Assembly (NCBI RefSeq): GCF_029537235.1
Contig: NZ_CP120638.1
Coordinates: forward strand, 248,001-312,000
Direction: 5' to 3'
Length of the DNA: 64,000 nucleotides
Source: Rhizobium sp. 32-5/1
GTDB lineage: Bacteria > Pseudomonadota > Alphaproteobacteria > Rhizobiales > Rhizobiaceae
Made by a program: the position numbers and the translations under genes. Under the pieces are notes generated by a model that did not search any database, was not told the origin of the DNA, and worked only from the letters and a program-made list of their open reading frames with translations. This document shows, in pieces, positions 62,571-64,000 of this stretch (within the stretch, counting starts at the first letter, position 1; each line of letters begins with the position of its first letter).

Positions 62571-62636
62571 AGCCCCAAAAATTCGAAGAGCGGCATGGCC
62601 GGCTCATGAAGACCCGGCCAACACCACGACGCATTA

Positions 62637-62843
62637 TCAGCGGACTTCGTCGGACTTGTGCTCGACCGTCTTGCCATCCACGCCCTTTTCGGCAGCGGCG
62701 GCTTCGTCGTCGGTCATACCCTTCTTGAAGCTCTTGATACCCTTGGCAACGTCGCCCATCAGTTCCGGAATCTTGCCGCGACCAAACAGCAGCAGGACGA
62801 CGACCAGAACAATCAGCCAATGCCAGATACTAAAGGAACCCAT
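62637..62843 (-). CDS. tatA: Sec-independent translocase subunit TatA
   Basis: 68 aa. Helix [20 protein letters not shown], then [20 protein letters not shown], the standard TatA amphipathic helix, and an acidic/Lys tail. First gene of tatABC, followed by tatB after 66 bp. Confidence 0.95.
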   Translation of the reverse strand: MGSFSIWHWLIVLVVVLLLFGRGKIPELMGDVAKGIKSFKKGMTDDEAAAAEKGVDGKTVEHKSDEVR

Positions 62844-62884
62844 GTCCTAACTCCCTTGAAGCGTGTAACCCCGATTTAAGATGT

Positions 62885-63987
62885 TTATTCATCTTTTTCA
62901 AACAGCAATATATCCCGCTCGTTAACGGAAAGCGTCACGTCACGCAATCCGTGCGGCAGAAGATCGGCGCGGATGCGAGCCCGAACCGGCAGATCGCTGC
63001 CCGGAACCGCAAGACTGAGCAACTCCACCACGCCCAGAAACCGCCGTGCGACAATGCGCGCGGGCAGATCGCCGCCGGTTTCCGATACTTTGACCTGCGA
63101 AAGCCGAACTACAGCCGACAACGGCTGGCCATTCGCATAATTTCCGGCCGACACGGTGCCAAGCGGCGTTTCGACGCGCCCCTTTCCTGCAACCACTGCA
63201 AACTCGTTGATCTCCGAAAAGAACCCGGCAGCAAACAGACTGTGCGGCGTACGGTAGAGTGTGTCGGCAGTCCCGACCTGAACAAGGCGGCCGTCCTTCA
63301 GAAGCGCAATCCTGTCGGCCATGCGCATCGCCTCTTCCGCGTCATGCGTTACGACGATGGCCGTTGCACGGCTCTCGCGCAGGATCGCCAATGTATCGGC
63401 ACGGATCGTATCCTTTAACCTTGAATCAAGGCCGGAAAACGGCTCGTCCATCAGCAGGACGGCCGGACGCGGCGCAAGCGCCCGTGCAAGAGCCACCCGC
63501 TGCTGCTCGCCACCGGACAGGACATGCGGATACTTGTCTGCATAATGCGACAGCCCGACGCGCTCTAGTGCGAGATCAGCCTCGGCCAAGGCCTGGTTTT
63601 TGGCAAAGCCGTAAGTCCGAAACGGACATTGTCCCTGATCGTCATATGCGGAAAGAGCGCAAAATCCTGGAACATGAGGCCGACGCCGCGCCGCTCCGGC
63701 GGCACGAAAACCGATGGTCCGGAGATTTCCCGGTCATTCAGCATCAGCCGGCCGGAGGTCTGCGCCTCGATACCGGCCGCGATCCGTAACAGCGTCGTCT
63801 TGCCGGAACCGGACGGTCCGAGAAGGCAGAGCACTTCGCCGGCCTCGGCTGTCAGCGTGATGCCGCGGATGGTCTGCTTTTCGTGATAGCAGTGATGAAT
63901 GTCCTCGAACACAAGACGCGCCGCGAATGTCACGCCTGCGGTCCGCCGTGCCTTGGTCACCGGGGAACCTTGCAGATCAGAAGTCAT
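62885..63987 (-). pseudogene. ABC transporter ATP-binding protein with TOBE domain, frameshifted
   Basis: Import-type ATPase: Walker A GPSGSGKTTLLRIAAGIEAQ, signature LSGGEQQRVALARALAPRPA, Walker B LLMDEPFSGLDSRL, H-loop VTHDAEEAMRMAD, and a C-terminal TOBE-like part. Closest in character to Fe(3+)/polyamine-type importers (FbpC/PotA), substrate undetermined. The frame breaks in the T5 run at 63597-63601; one more base restores LPKNQALAEADLALERVGLS for 367 aa. Start ATG 63987 is near the window edge, and the permease would be outside the window. Confidence 0.85.
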
Positions 63988-64000
63988 GCCAGCGGCTATC

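Overview
The window looks like the chromosome of an alphaproteobacterium of the Rhizobiaceae (Rhizobium/Agrobacterium type). This rests on a fused secDF, an NDUFS4-like complex I accessory subunit, Mth938-like and SQS/PSY-family proteins next to secDF, a class I PHA synthase, DUF1127 micro-proteins beside CCTCCTCCC-loop small RNAs, and a tatABC-serS-surE-pcm-nlpD-like block. No taxon-specific marker was compared, so the genus is inferred.

Layout. 1-3360: chromosomal genes (UbiH-like monooxygenase, AEC transporter, CcdA). 3362-3437: tRNA-Lys(TTT), the insertion site of an 18.1 kb integrated element (3389-21510) bounded by a perfect 53-bp repeat of the tRNA 3' half. The element carries its integrase and an Arc-type regulator beside attR, an excisionase-like protein, a leftward run of overlapping small genes with a replication-type protein and an HNH-like protein, a short block of phage genes (tape measure, DUF2213), several exported proteins, and near attL an unrecognised cargo block with an HTH regulator and a second tyrosine recombinase. 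21560-64000: housekeeping genes, including tRNA-Arg, -Pro, two -Glu and -Leu, recJ, hom, an aminotransferase, phaC, sfsA, map, radC, corA, sthA, tig, trmFO, secDF, yajC, an nlpD-like gene, pcm, surE, serS, tatC, tatB, tatA and an ABC ATPase at the right edge.

How the element probably works (inference). The divergent gap between the excisionase-like gene and the Arc-like gene holds three copies of a 13-bp palindrome, a likely lysogeny or excision switch. The Arc gene is followed with no gap by the integrase. A second divergent switch with three TACA-N2-TGTA-type sites controls the cargo block. Head, portal and terminase genes were not seen, so the element is a decayed prophage or a satellite.

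Caution on sequence quality. At least 22 single-base frameshifts break otherwise ordinary genes, including essential ones (serS, secDF). Eighteen are losses, nearly all explained by one base missing from a homopolymer run. Three of the four gains lie in or next to GANTC contexts. Restoring the base gives a whole number of codons in every case. This looks like uncorrected sequencing error, not gene decay; entries typed 'pseudogene' below are therefore 'broken as written'.
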